In this document: positions 15,742 to 23,267 of the stretch, piece by piece | Position numbering within the stretch: the first letter of the stretch is position 1 | Layout: the number at the start of each line of letters is the position of its first letter | Source of the DNA: Mesorhizobium sp. | GTDB lineage: Bacteria; Pseudomonadota; Alphaproteobacteria; Rhizobiales; Rhizobiaceae | Direction of reading: 5' to 3' | Assembly (NCBI GenBank): GCA_027492275.1 | Contig: JAPUFC010000078.1 | Coordinates: forward strand, 1-41,980 | DNA length: 41,980 nucleotides | Notes under the pieces: model-generated | Databases searched by the model: none | The model's input: only the letters and a program-made list of their open reading frames with translations | What the model was told of the DNA's origin: nothing | Position numbers and translations under genes: made by a program

Positions 15742-16731
15742 ATGACATTCGTTACGCGCCTCGCGCTGTCACTGTCGCTGTCGGCGGCACTTGCCCCGGC
15801 CTCGTTCGCCATCGCCGCGGACTACGATCCGCCGGTCTTCGAGGACGCCCAGGAATACACGCCGGTCGAGATCGGCTCCGGCTGGTACCTGCGGGGCGAC
15901 GTGGCCTACAATGCGACGCGCAAATACAGGAATTCGTCGGCCAGCACGGTGAATTTCGGCCTGATCGACCCGTTCGCCGATCTCGGCACGCTGGCCCCGC
16001 TGCAAAACGTCTCGCGCAGCGAGAAGGACACGCCGGTGATGGGCAGCATCGGCTTCGGCTACCATCTGAACGACTTCGTCCGCGCCGACCTGAACATCGG
16101 CATGTTCGGCAACTCGAAATTCAGGGTGTCGGGGGACATCCCGAACGATTTCGGACCGGTCTCGGGCTGCGCGGGCACCACGACGGTGGTGACGCAGGCG
16201 CTGGACGGCGACGGCAATCCGGACGGCGGCCCGACCGCCGTGGCCGTCGACGGCGTGCCGTGCGCGGGCTCGGCGAACGGCCTGACCAGCAACTACAACG
16301 GCATGCTCAACGCCTATGTCGACCTCGGCACCTTCGCCGGTTTCACGCCCTATGTCGGCGCGGGCGTCGGCGTGCTCTACACCAAGAACCGGGTGTCGAT
16401 CTCCGGAAGCTGCTCCTCGACCACCTCCGGCCCGGTCCAGAACGGCGCCGGCGACGCGGAGATCACCACCATCTACGATTGCCAGGACACGCCGCAGGGC
16501 AGCACCACGACGGCGAGCGCCAGCCACACCGACCGCTCCTACGAATTGATGTACGGCCTGAACGCGGGCGTCGCCTACAAGGTCAGCCAGAACACCTCGA
16601 TCGACTTCGGTTACCAGTACCTCAACGCGCCATCGGCCCGCACCTACAGCTTCGGCTCGAACGGGCTGGAGACCAACCGCGGCATCGACTTCCACCAGGT
16701 CAAGCTCGGCCTGCGCTACGATCTCTGGTAG
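15742..16731 (+). CDS. Outer-membrane beta-barrel protein, second copy of the family
   Basis: 329 aa from the ATG at 15742, which has AAGGAG 10 nt upstream; a GTG at 15736 is a weaker alternative. A signal peptide (about 1-26, ending in IAADYDPP) precedes a barrel starting with SGWYLRGDVAYN and ending with VKLGLRYDLW, a terminal aromatic residue typical of BAM substrates. It shares the blocks GWY[IL]RGDV, NAYVDLGT and TPYVGAG[VI]G with the protein encoded upstream, so the two are paralogs. Two long Ser/Thr/Asp-rich insertions (about residues 145-180 and 215-255) with four cysteines distinguish it and probably form surface loops. Confidence 0.88.
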   Translation: MTFVTRLALSLSLSAALAPASFAIAADYDPPVFEDAQEYTPVEIGSGWYLRGDVAYNATRKYRNSSASTVNFGLIDPFADLGTLAPLQNVSRSEKDTPVMGSIGFGYHLNDFVRADLNIGMFGNSKFRVSGDIPNDFGPVSGCAGTTTVVTQALDGDGNPDGGPTAVAVDGVPCAGSANGLTSNYNGMLNAYVDLGTFAGFTPYVGAGVGVLYTKNRVSISGSCSSTTSGPVQNGAGDAEITTIYDCQDTPQGSTTTASASHTDRSYELMYGLNAGVAYKVSQNTSIDFGYQYLNAPSARTYSFGSNGLETNRGIDFHQVKLGLRYDLW

Positions 16732-16758
16732 GCCTCCGCAGGACGCTTTTGGAACGAC

Positions 16759-16790
16759 AGCGGCGGGCAAGGTCCCGCCGCTTTCTTTTT
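16759..16790 (+). terminator. Rho-independent terminator of the second outer-membrane protein gene
   Basis: 9 bp perfect stem AGCGGCGGG / CCCGCCGCT, loop of 6 nt, then TTCTTTTT. Confidence 0.9.
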
Positions 16791-16809
16791 GCGCATCCGC
16801 AGATCGCGC

Positions 16810-16838
16810 TTGACGCGGGAAGCGGAAAAAACTATCGC
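16810..16838 (+). promoter_or_regulatory. Probable native serC promoter, now separated from serC by the island
   Basis: TTGACG (16810-16815), 17 nt, TATCGC (16833-16838). Seven nt downstream begins GGGCCACCCCTCCC, the first bases of the serC leader as it appears 10.5 kb to the right. The predicted start of transcription is thus at the first base of the leader copy. Inferred by eye; the -10 is not a strong match. Confidence 0.5.
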
Positions 16839-16845
16839 CGTCCGT

Positions 16846-16867
16846 GGGCCACCCCTCCCAACGAGGG
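16846..16867 (+). repeat. Left attachment site (attL) of the island
   Basis: GGGCCACCCCTCCC (16846-16859) then AACGAGGG (16860-16867). The right copy at 27334 has one extra C in the junction between these blocks and is otherwise identical over both. The left copy is adjacent to the integrase 3' end. Confidence 0.75.
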
Positions 16868-16874
16868 AAGGTAC

Positions 16875-17903
16875 TCATCCTGAATTTCTCCTTTTCTTCC
16901 AATTGCTTGCGCGCTTCTTCTTGCTGCGCTGTGTCACTGGTGTGTCAAAAAGCACGTCCGTGACAGTCTTGTCCTTGAGCGCATGGGCGTAGGTCCGCAG
17001 TACGGTGGTGGCGTCTTTCCACCCGCCGCGCTCGGCTACCGTCTTCACGTCGAAGCCCTTCTGAAGCATCGAGGTCGCGAAGCCATGCCGACAGCAATGC
17101 GGCGTCAGGCGTTCGATCGTCGCCCGCTTCGCGACATTGTTCCATGCGCAGCGCACGCTGCCCCTTTCCGAGTAACCGAAGACGCGATCGTCGGGATTGC
17201 GGTTGGACGGAATGTTCGCCAGCGCGGCCACGACTTCAGCCGGCAGGTGCGCATCGCGTTTCCACGGCTTGGGCTTGAACAGATAGAGCGTGGCGATACC
17301 TGCCGACAAATCCACGTCCGCCCACGTCATCCGGCAGGACTCGCCGATTCGCGCCGCCGTGCCGAACATGAACATGCACAACGCGCCAAGGTGAGGCAGC
17401 TCGTCCTTGACCGCCTGCGCATGGAAGGCGCGGACCCACTCCACCGTCGCCGGTGTCTTGACCTCCGGGTCTTCGTCAAAGCGCTTGACCGAGATACGCT
17501 GGCACCATCCAAGGCCGCCGGCATAGTTGATCGCCGCCTGGGTTGGCTTGATGACCTGGCGGTTCCAGGTCGGCTCATGGGCCTTGGGGTAGATCTTCTT
17601 CGCGGCCCGCCGCACCGTCTCTGCGTGGACATCTTCGACCGGCGTCTCCTTCCAGAAGTCCACAAGCTTCAGCAGGAAGCGTTCGTCGCCATCGCCGTTG
17701 AGATAGGCGTCGAAAACCTGCGACATCGTCAGGCCGGCCGCCGGCCCATCGAAATGACGTTTCCAGGCTCGGCTTTCGACTTCCGTCTTGACCCTTTCCG
17801 CGACTTTTCGATCACTCGTTTTCGTACTGCCACGTAGCCGCCGGCCGTTAACGGTGCCTCGATAGTGCCAGATCGTGCCGCGTTTGTAGATTTCGAGGGG
17901 CAT
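16875..17903 (-). CDS. int: Tyrosine-type site-specific integrase
   Basis: 342 aa. An N-terminal arm-binding domain (about 1-50, YKRGTIWHYRGTVNGRRLRGST) and a SAM-like core-binding domain precede the catalytic domain. Catalytic residues visible: Arg185 in GTAARIGES, a beta-hairpin Lys near 211-215, His269 and Arg272 in TPHCCRHGF, Trp295 in GGWKD and the nucleophile Tyr305 in LRTYAHAL. It would catalyse insertion at, and excision from, the serC leader. The 3' end lies 8 nt from attL, as usual for integrases. Its first 175 nt overlap the excisionase-like gene in another frame. The Lys/Arg-rich C-terminus is unusual but intact. Confidence 0.95.
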   Translation of the reverse strand: MPLEIYKRGTIWHYRGTVNGRRLRGSTKTSDRKVAERVKTEVESRAWKRHFDGPAAGLTMSQVFDAYLNGDGDERFLLKLVDFWKETPVEDVHAETVRRAAKKIYPKAHEPTWNRQVIKPTQAAINYAGGLGWCQRISVKRFDEDPEVKTPATVEWVRAFHAQAVKDELPHLGALCMFMFGTAARIGESCRMTWADVDLSAGIATLYLFKPKPWKRDAHLPAEVVAALANIPSNRNPDDRVFGYSERGSVRCAWNNVAKRATIERLTPHCCRHGFATSMLQKGFDVKTVAERGGWKDATTVLRTYAHALKDKTVTDVLFDTPVTQRSKKKRASNWKKRRNSG

Positions 17904-18070
17904 GGCTCCATCTCCTTCAGGAGTCTCTGCACGTGTTCCTCAAGCAAGATCATCCTCTTGCCCCAGACACAACACGCACCGATCGCCCGCGCCATCTCTC
18001 GCACGGAGCGCTCGGAAAAGCCGAAATTGGCTGCAAAATCCTCCGGCGTCACGTGGTCAGGCAGCTTCAT
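17729..18070 (-). CDS. Excisionase-like helix-turn-helix protein overlapping the integrase gene
   Basis: 113 aa. Residues 5-55 form a winged-helix/MerR-like HTH (TPEDFAANFGFSERSVREMARAIGACCVWGKRMILLEEHVQRLL), followed by a basic tail (CPSKSTNAARSGTIEAP, VISMGRRPA). Small proteins of this layout, with the CPSxS and VISM tail motifs, are commonly encoded just before integrases in rhizobial elements, and I infer a recombination directionality role. The last 175 nt run through the integrase start in a different frame, yet the tail keeps family motifs, so the overlap is real. It also overlaps the portal stop by 14 nt. Confidence 0.8.
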   Translation of the reverse strand: MKLPDHVTPEDFAANFGFSERSVREMARAIGACCVWGKRMILLEEHVQRLLKEMEPCPSKSTNAARSGTIEAPLTAGGYVAVRKRVIEKSRKGSRRKSKAEPGNVISMGRRPA

Positions 18071-19298
18071 TACCCTCCCCCGTGCCCGTCGAGGCGTTGC
18101 GCTCGTCGATCGGCGTCATGTTGAGCGGCGACAGATATTCGTCGCCGCCGTCGATCTCCGGCATGTTCTCCCAGCCGCGGATTTCGTTCGGGCTGAGCCA
18201 GCCCCACTCGCGGCCGATACGGTAGCTCTCGTAGCGGGCCTTCATGTCGCCGCGCAGCAGGCCGGCAAGATCGTGCTCGACAAAAAGCGCGCGCCGGCTT
18301 CCGGCCGGCAGCAGCGCGACGTTCATCGCCTGCTCGATACGCCGCGCCATCGGAGCCAGGCAGCGCACGACGAGCGCGCGGCTTTCCATCTCGACATTGG
18401 AATAGGTGCCGTGGTCGAGGATTCCGACCACGGTCGGCGGCACGCCCCAGATGCGGCAGATGTCGAGATTGGTGAGCTTGCGGCTTTCGAGGAGCTCCGC
18501 GTCCTTCGCCGTCATGGAGAAGGACTTCCACTCCACCCCGCCATCGAGCACCATCACGTTGGACATGAGGGTGTTGGCGTTGATCTTGCGCTCCAGCGCG
18601 CCGAGCGCCCGGTTCTGCGCTTCCGCCCCCAGCATGTTCGGAAAGACCAGCGCGCCGGAGGGCCGGTTACCCTTCGCCGCCAGCCCCGCCGCCGTGTCCT
18701 GTTGCGTGAGCGCCAAGTTGAAGGTCTCGCGGGCGAGCTGGATGGGCGACAGCCCCATGACGCCGTCACGGGCGAGCCGGTAGCGCAGATGCAGGATTTC
18801 TTCCTGCAGGTGGACCCGCAGCCGGCCGTTGCGATCGGTGACGCGGTAGCGCAGCCGGCCGCTTTCCACCCGCTCGACGGCCACGCGGCCGGGATCGAGC
18901 GGGTGAAGGCCCGTCACCTGACCGCGCGCATTCCAGTCGAGCGCGGCGTAGGCGTTGCCGGAAATCATCAGGCTCGCGATCAACGCCTCGCGCGCCTCGA
19001 ATGCCGTCATGACGCCGTTCGGCGCGTCATGGAGCACGGCATAAAGCGGATGCTCGGTTGCCCGGTCGCGTCCGCCGTTCGCGGTGCGCCGGTAGACGTT
19101 GAGCGGCACGGCCGCGAGCGCCTGAGAGATAACGGCGATGCAGGCGCCGGCCGTGGCCAGGCCGCTGGCGCGCTGTGCATCGACATGGGCGCCAGCGCCG
19201 CCGTTGAGGCCGAACCATTCGGCAATGAACGGATCGTCCGACTTGATGGAGGGCCGGGCACGCTGCTCGCGGCCAAGGATGCGGTCGAGCCAGCTCAT
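18057..19298 (-). CDS. HK97-family phage portal protein
   Basis: 413 aa, complete. Begins MSWLDRILGRE. Family blocks: an N-terminal SGLATAGACIAVISQALAAVPLNVY helix, the central LHPLDPGRVAVER and EEILHLRYR, the wing/crown region GLSPIQLARETF, and the stem QNRALGALERK... SRKLTNLDICRIWGVPP. The portal makes the dodecameric ring at the capsid vertex through which DNA is packaged. It overlaps the prohead protease gene by 4 nt (ATGA) and the excisionase-like gene by 14 nt, so the head genes run directly into the integration genes, an unusual order. Confidence 0.93.
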   Translation of the reverse strand: MSWLDRILGREQRARPSIKSDDPFIAEWFGLNGGAGAHVDAQRASGLATAGACIAVISQALAAVPLNVYRRTANGGRDRATEHPLYAVLHDAPNGVMTAFEAREALIASLMISGNAYAALDWNARGQVTGLHPLDPGRVAVERVESGRLRYRVTDRNGRLRVHLQEEILHLRYRLARDGVMGLSPIQLARETFNLALTQQDTAAGLAAKGNRPSGALVFPNMLGAEAQNRALGALERKINANTLMSNVMVLDGGVEWKSFSMTAKDAELLESRKLTNLDICRIWGVPPTVVGILDHGTYSNVEMESRALVVRCLAPMARRIEQAMNVALLPAGSRRALFVEHDLAGLLRGDMKARYESYRIGREWGWLSPNEIRGWENMPEIDGGDEYLSPLNMTPIDERNASTGTGEGNEAA

Positions 19299-19846
19299 CG
19301 GGACAACTCCAGAATCCTCAGCGCACGTTCCGCATAGGCTACGTACGGCCCGACCGCCTTGCCATGCCCGCCATGACGGGCATGAATGACGGTGCCGTCA
19401 TAGGCCGGCCATGCGAGCACGACGGAGATTTCATGCAGCTCGACTGCGCGCAGCTCGCGCTGGTCGCCGTCGCGGTGCTCGTCGATCGCCGTGAAGCCGA
19501 AAGACATGCCGCCCAGGTCGCCGCGCTCGGCCAGGGCGAGCACATCACGGCCGGCGCTGGTGTCCGGCACGTCGAGGTCGAATGACAGGCCGCGCGTGTC
19601 TTCGCCAAGCCGCAGCGTGCCGGAGCGGGTGCGGGCCAAAACGCGGCCCGGATCATGATCGACCAGGGCGAGGGTATCGCCTTGGCTGCGCAGCGAGGCC
19701 GCGAAGGCCCCGCGCGCGATCGTCTCGACAAAGCGTCCGCCGATCGAGGCGCGGTTGTCGAAGGTGGCGGCATAGCCTTCCAGCCGCCGGCCGCGCACCC
19801 GGATTTCCGCCGGGAGCGCGCGCTTTTCGAGGGTTGCCGCCGCCAT
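19295..19846 (-). CDS. HK97-family prohead protease (S78)
   Basis: 183 aa. The opening strand LEGYAATFDN, the FVETIARGAFAASL block and the catalytic segments LVDHDPGRVLART (His) and GDLGGMSFGFTAID (Ser) are those of herpesvirus-assemblin-like proteases. It cleaves the scaffold domain of the capsid protein inside the prohead and then degrades itself. Sits between capsid (3 nt gap) and portal (4 nt overlap). Complete. Confidence 0.93.
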   Translation of the reverse strand: MAAATLEKRALPAEIRVRGRRLEGYAATFDNRASIGGRFVETIARGAFAASLRSQGDTLALVDHDPGRVLARTRSGTLRLGEDTRGLSFDLDVPDTSAGRDVLALAERGDLGGMSFGFTAIDEHRDGDQRELRAVELHEISVVLAWPAYDGTVIHARHGGHGKAVGPYVAYAERALRILELSR

Positions 19847-19849
19847 CGC

Positions 19850-21094
19850 TCAGATCTCCGCGTAGCGGAACGCCTCGACGTGGCGCACGGCCACGTCGGC
19901 GTCGAGGAAGGCGTGCAGCAGCGCGCCGCCGTTCGAAGCCACGTCCGGGTGATACGGGTTCAAGAGGATGTCGACGGCCGACCAGTAGCCGATCACCAGC
20001 TCGCCCCACTGTCCATAGATCAGCGCCGACTTGTCGCCGCCGCTGCCGATCGTGGTCGGAACCTGCGTCGACACTTCGACACGCTGCCCGTGGAACAGCT
20101 CGGACGCGGGAATGACGTGATCGTCATTGTCCTTGATCTTGCGAACCGACTTCATCACGGTCGGGTTGGTCAGGAACGCGGCCGTGCCGGTCACGTCGTC
20201 GATTTCCAGCGCGGAAATCAGGTTCGCCGTCGTGTCGGAGAAGTCGGTTTCCGTCGTTTCCTTGTCCACGCCCGGCGTCTGGAGGATGCCGCGCGGCTGA
20301 GCGTTCTGCCCGCTGCCGTTGATCGCCGCCAGGTCGAGGCCCTGGGCGAGGATGAAGCCTAGGTCACGGCGCAACAGATCTTCGATCGATGCGCCCGACT
20401 GGAGCATGAGACGGCGCGACAGGCGGTATTCGCCCGTGATCGTCTTCGGCCCCATCGACACCTTGTCGAAGCCTACGGCGCTGCGGGTCGCGTTGCCGTT
20501 CTCCTGCACCCATGCCGCCGTGCCCGAAGATGCGAGGTTCGGCAGGTCGAGGAAGCCGGTCAGGTTCGCCATGACGGTAGCGCCCATCGCTTGCACCTTG
20601 AGCGCCGGCCGGAAGCGGTCGGCCGCCGCCACGAGCTGGGTGGCGACGGTATAGCCGCCGGCCGGGTCGCTGCCGACCGTCTGCGAGCGCGTCTCGCCCA
20701 TCAGGATCTCGGTCGGCACGGCAAGGTGGATGCCGGCCCCGGCGCGCTGTTCGCGCCCGCGCGAAAGCTCCTGGTGCACTTCCGCCTCGCGGCCGGTGAG
20801 CCGGCCGGTCATCGCGCCGTTGATCGCCGCCGACAGCGAATAGTTGCGCAGTTCGTGGCGCATCTCGCCTTCGCCGCCGACGCGCTCGCCCGCCGCCTCG
20901 AGGCGCTCATAGGCCGCGAGCTTTTCGGCGCGGCCTATCTGTTCCTCGAGCGTGCGGGTTTCCGCCTCAAGCGCGGTGAACTTCGTACGCTCCCCGTCAT
21001 CGAGGTCGCGATTGTCGTTCATCGCCTTGTCGTTCATCGTCCGCATTTCCGCGATGTTCGCGGCGCGCTTTTCTTTCAGGTCGTTGAGTTTCAT
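19850..21094 (-). CDS. HK97-family major capsid protein
   Basis: 414 aa. Residues 1-80 are a charged coiled coil (MKLNDLKEKRAANIAEMR... TLEEQIGRAEKL), the delta/scaffold domain removed by the prohead protease. The HK97 fold follows, with GSDPAGGYTVATQLV, MGPKTITGEYRLSRRLMLQS, EDLLRRDLGFILAQGLD, and a C-terminal GQWGELVIGYWSAVDI... FLDADVAVRHVEAF region. SD GAAGGAACC lies just before the ATG. Together with portal and protease it gives a complete head-assembly set. Confidence 0.95.
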   Translation of the reverse strand: MKLNDLKEKRAANIAEMRTMNDKAMNDNRDLDDGERTKFTALEAETRTLEEQIGRAEKLAAYERLEAAGERVGGEGEMRHELRNYSLSAAINGAMTGRLTGREAEVHQELSRGREQRAGAGIHLAVPTEILMGETRSQTVGSDPAGGYTVATQLVAAADRFRPALKVQAMGATVMANLTGFLDLPNLASSGTAAWVQENGNATRSAVGFDKVSMGPKTITGEYRLSRRLMLQSGASIEDLLRRDLGFILAQGLDLAAINGSGQNAQPRGILQTPGVDKETTETDFSDTTANLISALEIDDVTGTAAFLTNPTVMKSVRKIKDNDDHVIPASELFHGQRVEVSTQVPTTIGSGGDKSALIYGQWGELVIGYWSAVDILLNPYHPDVASNGGALLHAFLDADVAVRHVEAFRYAEI

Positions 21095-21154
21095 GGAAAA
21101 GGTTCCTTCTAAGGGACTGGACTGTCGTCTCGACGTTCAATCGGGTTTCAGGGA

Positions 21155-21541
21155 TCAGGCCACCGGCGCGTTGGTCGGGTGGCCGCGTTCGATGATGGCG
21201 GCGGCGGCGATCGACGTGCCGCCGTTCTTGGTCAGCACCGTGCGCAGGTAGCGGCGCTTGCCCTTGTAGCCCTGCCGGTAGAGGGTCGAGGCTTCGAGCA
21301 GGGCCGGCAGCGCCCCGTCGAGGTCGGCCGCCGACACGTCGACGAAGTCGCCGCCCGTGGTCGTCGGCGAATGCTGCAACTTCGCGGTGAAGTCGCCGGC
21401 TCCAGCGACAGCGCCGGTCGAGAGCACCAGCACGGCGCTGTCGAAGCCGAGCAGGTCGATCGCGGCGCTGGTGTCGGTCGCCGCAAGCACTGCGGGCGCG
21501 ACGGCGACCGCAGGCGAGATGTTGGATTTCAGGTCACGCAT
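21155..21541 (-). CDS. Small head-associated protein (probable decoration or fibre protein)
   Basis: 128 aa. Opens MRDLKSNISPAVAVAPAVL, then a strand-rich body (AVLVLSTGAVAGAGDFTAKLQHS, GYKGKRRYLRTVLTKNGGTS) with Gly/Thr/Asp content like phage head decoration proteins. Similar small proteins lie next to HK97-type capsid genes in rhizobial prophages as I recall them; exact role is not established. A GAAGGA Shine-Dalgarno (plus-strand 21549-21554) precedes the ATG, right after the last hairpin of the structured region upstream. The capsid gene follows 60 nt downstream. Confidence 0.75.
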   Translation of the reverse strand: MRDLKSNISPAVAVAPAVLAATDTSAAIDLLGFDSAVLVLSTGAVAGAGDFTAKLQHSPTTTGGDFVDVSAADLDGALPALLEASTLYRQGYKGKRRYLRTVLTKNGGTSIAAAAIIERGHPTNAPVA

Positions 21542-21565
21542 GGTTTGGTCCTTCTCTGGGAGTTG

Positions 21566-21790
21566 CCGTCATCACGACGGGGAAAGGGCGGCGGCGGATT
21601 GCTCCGCCGCCGCTGTCCATCGGGCCGGCCATGCCGGCGCTGGGAAATGCCGCCTCACGGCGGGAAAGGTTGCCGGCATGCTGCCCTTGACCGTCAATGA
21701 ATATTCCCCGAGCACGGGGCACCTCGCACCCACGGAGGGCAGCTTTCGCTATTGGCTCGCCGGCGGGAGCCGCAAAGGAGGGATGCGAGG
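21566..21790 (-). ncRNA. Candidate structured RNA upstream of the head genes
   Basis: Read on the minus strand, this segment contains consecutive stems: a 10 bp stem (one G-U) pairing 21781-21790 with 21722-21731 that encloses a GGCTC/GAGCC hairpin and an AGC-GAAA-GCT hairpin; CCCCG-TGCT-CGGGG (21706-21719); ATGCCGGC/GCCGGCAT (21631-21638 with 21672-21679) enclosing CCGCC-GTGA-GGCGG (21650-21663); an 11 bp perfect GC stem with GCAA loop (21588-21613); and CCGTC/GACGG (21566-21580). Three loops are GNRA tetraloops. A 93-aa reading frame crosses it but shows no domain. Could be a free RNA, a leader or a packaging site; no known family recognised. Confidence 0.55.
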
Positions 21791-21811
21791 TGGAGTCATT
21801 ATGATGGTTCA

Positions 21812-22504
21812 TCACACGCTCCTCCCGCCGCGATGGCTTGCGAGGCGGTCGAGACCCTTCCGGATCGCGAGAGAAGCATTGACGGCGATCACGCCCACGG
21901 CGTTGGCAAGAAGGGCGCGATCAATCTCCCCAAAGGCGTCGGCGTCGGGCTGTGGATTCCATTGATCCGGAGAACGCAGCTCGAAGATCGATTTGAAGGA
22001 CACTTCGGAGCCACGCTCCCAGCCGACGATTTGCCCCTCATAGGATCGCTGTTCGGGCTGGATGATGCCGCCGGCCGTGAAAACATGTTCCCGGTCGGCG
22101 ACTTCGATCCGGTAGTCCGATTTGAATGCTTCGCCTGCCCGGTATAGATTTGGGCGCGCCAAGAGCGCCCTGTGCCGCCAATAGTCGCTGACCGGGTTGC
22201 CGGTGGGAAAAGCCTCGTCGCCTAGCTTGGCGTCGAAATCCACCAGTCGGCTCGGGAACTCGCCATCGGACTGGTTGAGGCCCCAGAGAAGTTTCTCGAC
22301 AACTCGGCCAGCAACGAGAATCGGCGCGCCTGCCGAAACAAATGCGCCGATAACGCAAATTCGCTTGAGATCACGAATGCTGCCGTCACCCGGCAACAGG
22401 CCGTTGTCCGCCATCATCTGGACCGAGCGCTTGGTGCCGCCGCTCGCAATGGCGAGGTCACTGTGACTGAATTCGTCCGCTGGGTCCTTGGGGCGGCGTG
22501 GCAT
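21812..22504 (-). CDS. Putative element regulator with N-terminal wHTH
   Basis: 230 aa. Residues 10-40 (EFSHSDLAIASGGTKRSVQMMADNGLLP) look like a MerR-type winged helix; the rest (for example RVVEKLLWGLNQSDGEFPSRLVDF) is not recognised. The promoter just upstream has TTGACA-17-CGATAA with an operator palindrome between the boxes, and the predicted start of transcription falls on or next to the ATG, so the mRNA may be leaderless, as in lambda cI maintenance transcription. This suggests an autoregulated repressor or activator. The stop is followed immediately by the structured RNA region. Confidence 0.7.
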   Translation of the reverse strand: MPRRPKDPADEFSHSDLAIASGGTKRSVQMMADNGLLPGDGSIRDLKRICVIGAFVSAGAPILVAGRVVEKLLWGLNQSDGEFPSRLVDFDAKLGDEAFPTGNPVSDYWRHRALLARPNLYRAGEAFKSDYRIEVADREHVFTAGGIIQPEQRSYEGQIVGWERGSEVSFKSIFELRSPDQWNPQPDADAFGEIDRALLANAVGVIAVNASLAIRKGLDRLASHRGGRSV

Positions 22505-22510
22505 TCCTTT

Positions 22511-22539
22511 TTATCGAACATTTTATGTTCGTATGTCAA
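22511..22539 (-). promoter_or_regulatory. Promoter with embedded operator for the wHTH regulator
   Basis: On the minus strand: TTGACA (plus 22534-22539), 17 nt, CGATAA (plus 22511-22516). Between them CGAACAT-AAA-ATGTTCG (22515-22531) is a perfect 7 bp inverted repeat that would block the promoter when bound. The GAAC-N7-GTTC core somewhat resembles LexA-type boxes but is inverted, not the direct repeat usual in alphaproteobacteria. Confidence 0.65.
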
Positions 22540-22548
22540 GCGCGCCTG

Positions 22549-22803
22549 TCAGCCTGTGGATTTCCGCCTCGCGGCTTCGACGATACCTTCGTGGCTTTCG
22601 AGCGCATCGTGCACCGCGACCATCAGCTTGTCGGCCAACGTCAGGCAAATCGCGATGTCACCTATTGCAAGGTGTGCATCGCCATCAGTGGCCGAGAAAT
22701 CCGACGCCACGCGCTGGCACAAGCCGACGATCGCCAATGCATCATAGCTGCACTGGACTATTTCTGCCGCGCTCATATCGCCGTGATGGATCAGCCGGCT
22801 CAT
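22549..22803 (-). CDS. Small helical protein of unknown function
   Basis: 84 aa from the ATG at 22803 (MSRLIHHGDMSAAEIV); a Met ten residues in is an alternative. Mostly helical, with no motif I recognise. The upstream in-frame extension to 23076 overlaps the S24-like gene out of frame and is Arg/Ala-rich shadow sequence, so it was rejected. It sits between the S24-like gene and the operator-promoter of the wHTH gene, all on the minus strand. Confidence 0.55.
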   Translation of the reverse strand: MSRLIHHGDMSAAEIVQCSYDALAIVGLCQRVASDFSATDGDAHLAIGDIAICLTLADKLMVAVHDALESHEGIVEAARRKSTG

Positions 22804-22895
22804 GTCCGCACCGTATCGCGCCCTCCGCGCTTTCTGGTCAGCATCGGCCCTTCGCAATAGTGCATGCCCAGCAGCTTCTCGACCGGAATGAAGAA

Positions 22896-23252
22896 CTACC
22901 GGTGCGGGTTCAGCATCTCGACGATGATGATGGGCTGCACGTCGCCGCGCGAAGGCTTTCCCCAAACCGTCCACGGCGCGAGACCGACAACGAGGCGCTT
23001 GACGCGCACCTGATGCGTTCCCGGCTCTACGTCTTCCGGCCGGAAGAAAAGGGCGACCATATCGCCGGGCTTGCACGGCTGGGCGCTGTTGAAGACCAGT
23101 TTCGTGCCGCTGGCGATCTCCGGCAGCATGCAGTCGCTGTCGCAGATCAGGGCGTAGCGCTCGGGCATGTCGGATGGATTCAGGAATTCGGGATAGGCGG
23201 GGACTTGTGCCTTGCCTGACGGCAAAGCGTTGCTATTGCTGTGAACAGCCAT
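22896..23252 (-). CDS. LexA/S24-like protein with Cys in place of the catalytic Ser
   Basis: 118 aa from the ATG at 23252 (GGAAGGA 6 nt upstream; a GTG at 23267 overlaps this site and was rejected). The C-terminal peptidase fold of LexA/UmuD repressors is recognisable: YALICDSDCMLPEI (usual GDSMxP), SGTKLVFN, KPGDMVALFF and VRVKRLV. The Lys of the Ser-Lys dyad is kept (Lys85), whereas the nucleophile position is Cys41. There is no DNA-binding domain. It might be a cysteine variant, an inactive sensor or partner of another regulator. Divergent from the RHH operon. Confidence 0.7.
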   Translation of the reverse strand: MAVHSNSNALPSGKAQVPAYPEFLNPSDMPERYALICDSDCMLPEIASGTKLVFNSAQPCKPGDMVALFFRPEDVEPGTHQVRVKRLVVGLAPWTVWGKPSRGDVQPIIIVEMLNPHR

Positions 23253-23267
23253 GATCGATCCTTCCAC

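Noticed and set aside
21534-21815. 93-aa reading frame (MMNHHNDSTSHPSF...) starting within the stop of the wHTH regulator
   Set aside because: It spans the hairpin-rich region, has biased Gly/Pro/Arg composition and no domain I recognise. The stems explain the sequence better. It is not excluded that the frame is translated, so conservation should be examined.
22549-23076. 175-aa version of the 84-aa island gene
   Set aside because: The added N-terminal part is out-of-frame sequence over the S24-like gene with Arg/Ala-rich composition; the ATG at 22803 is the likely start.
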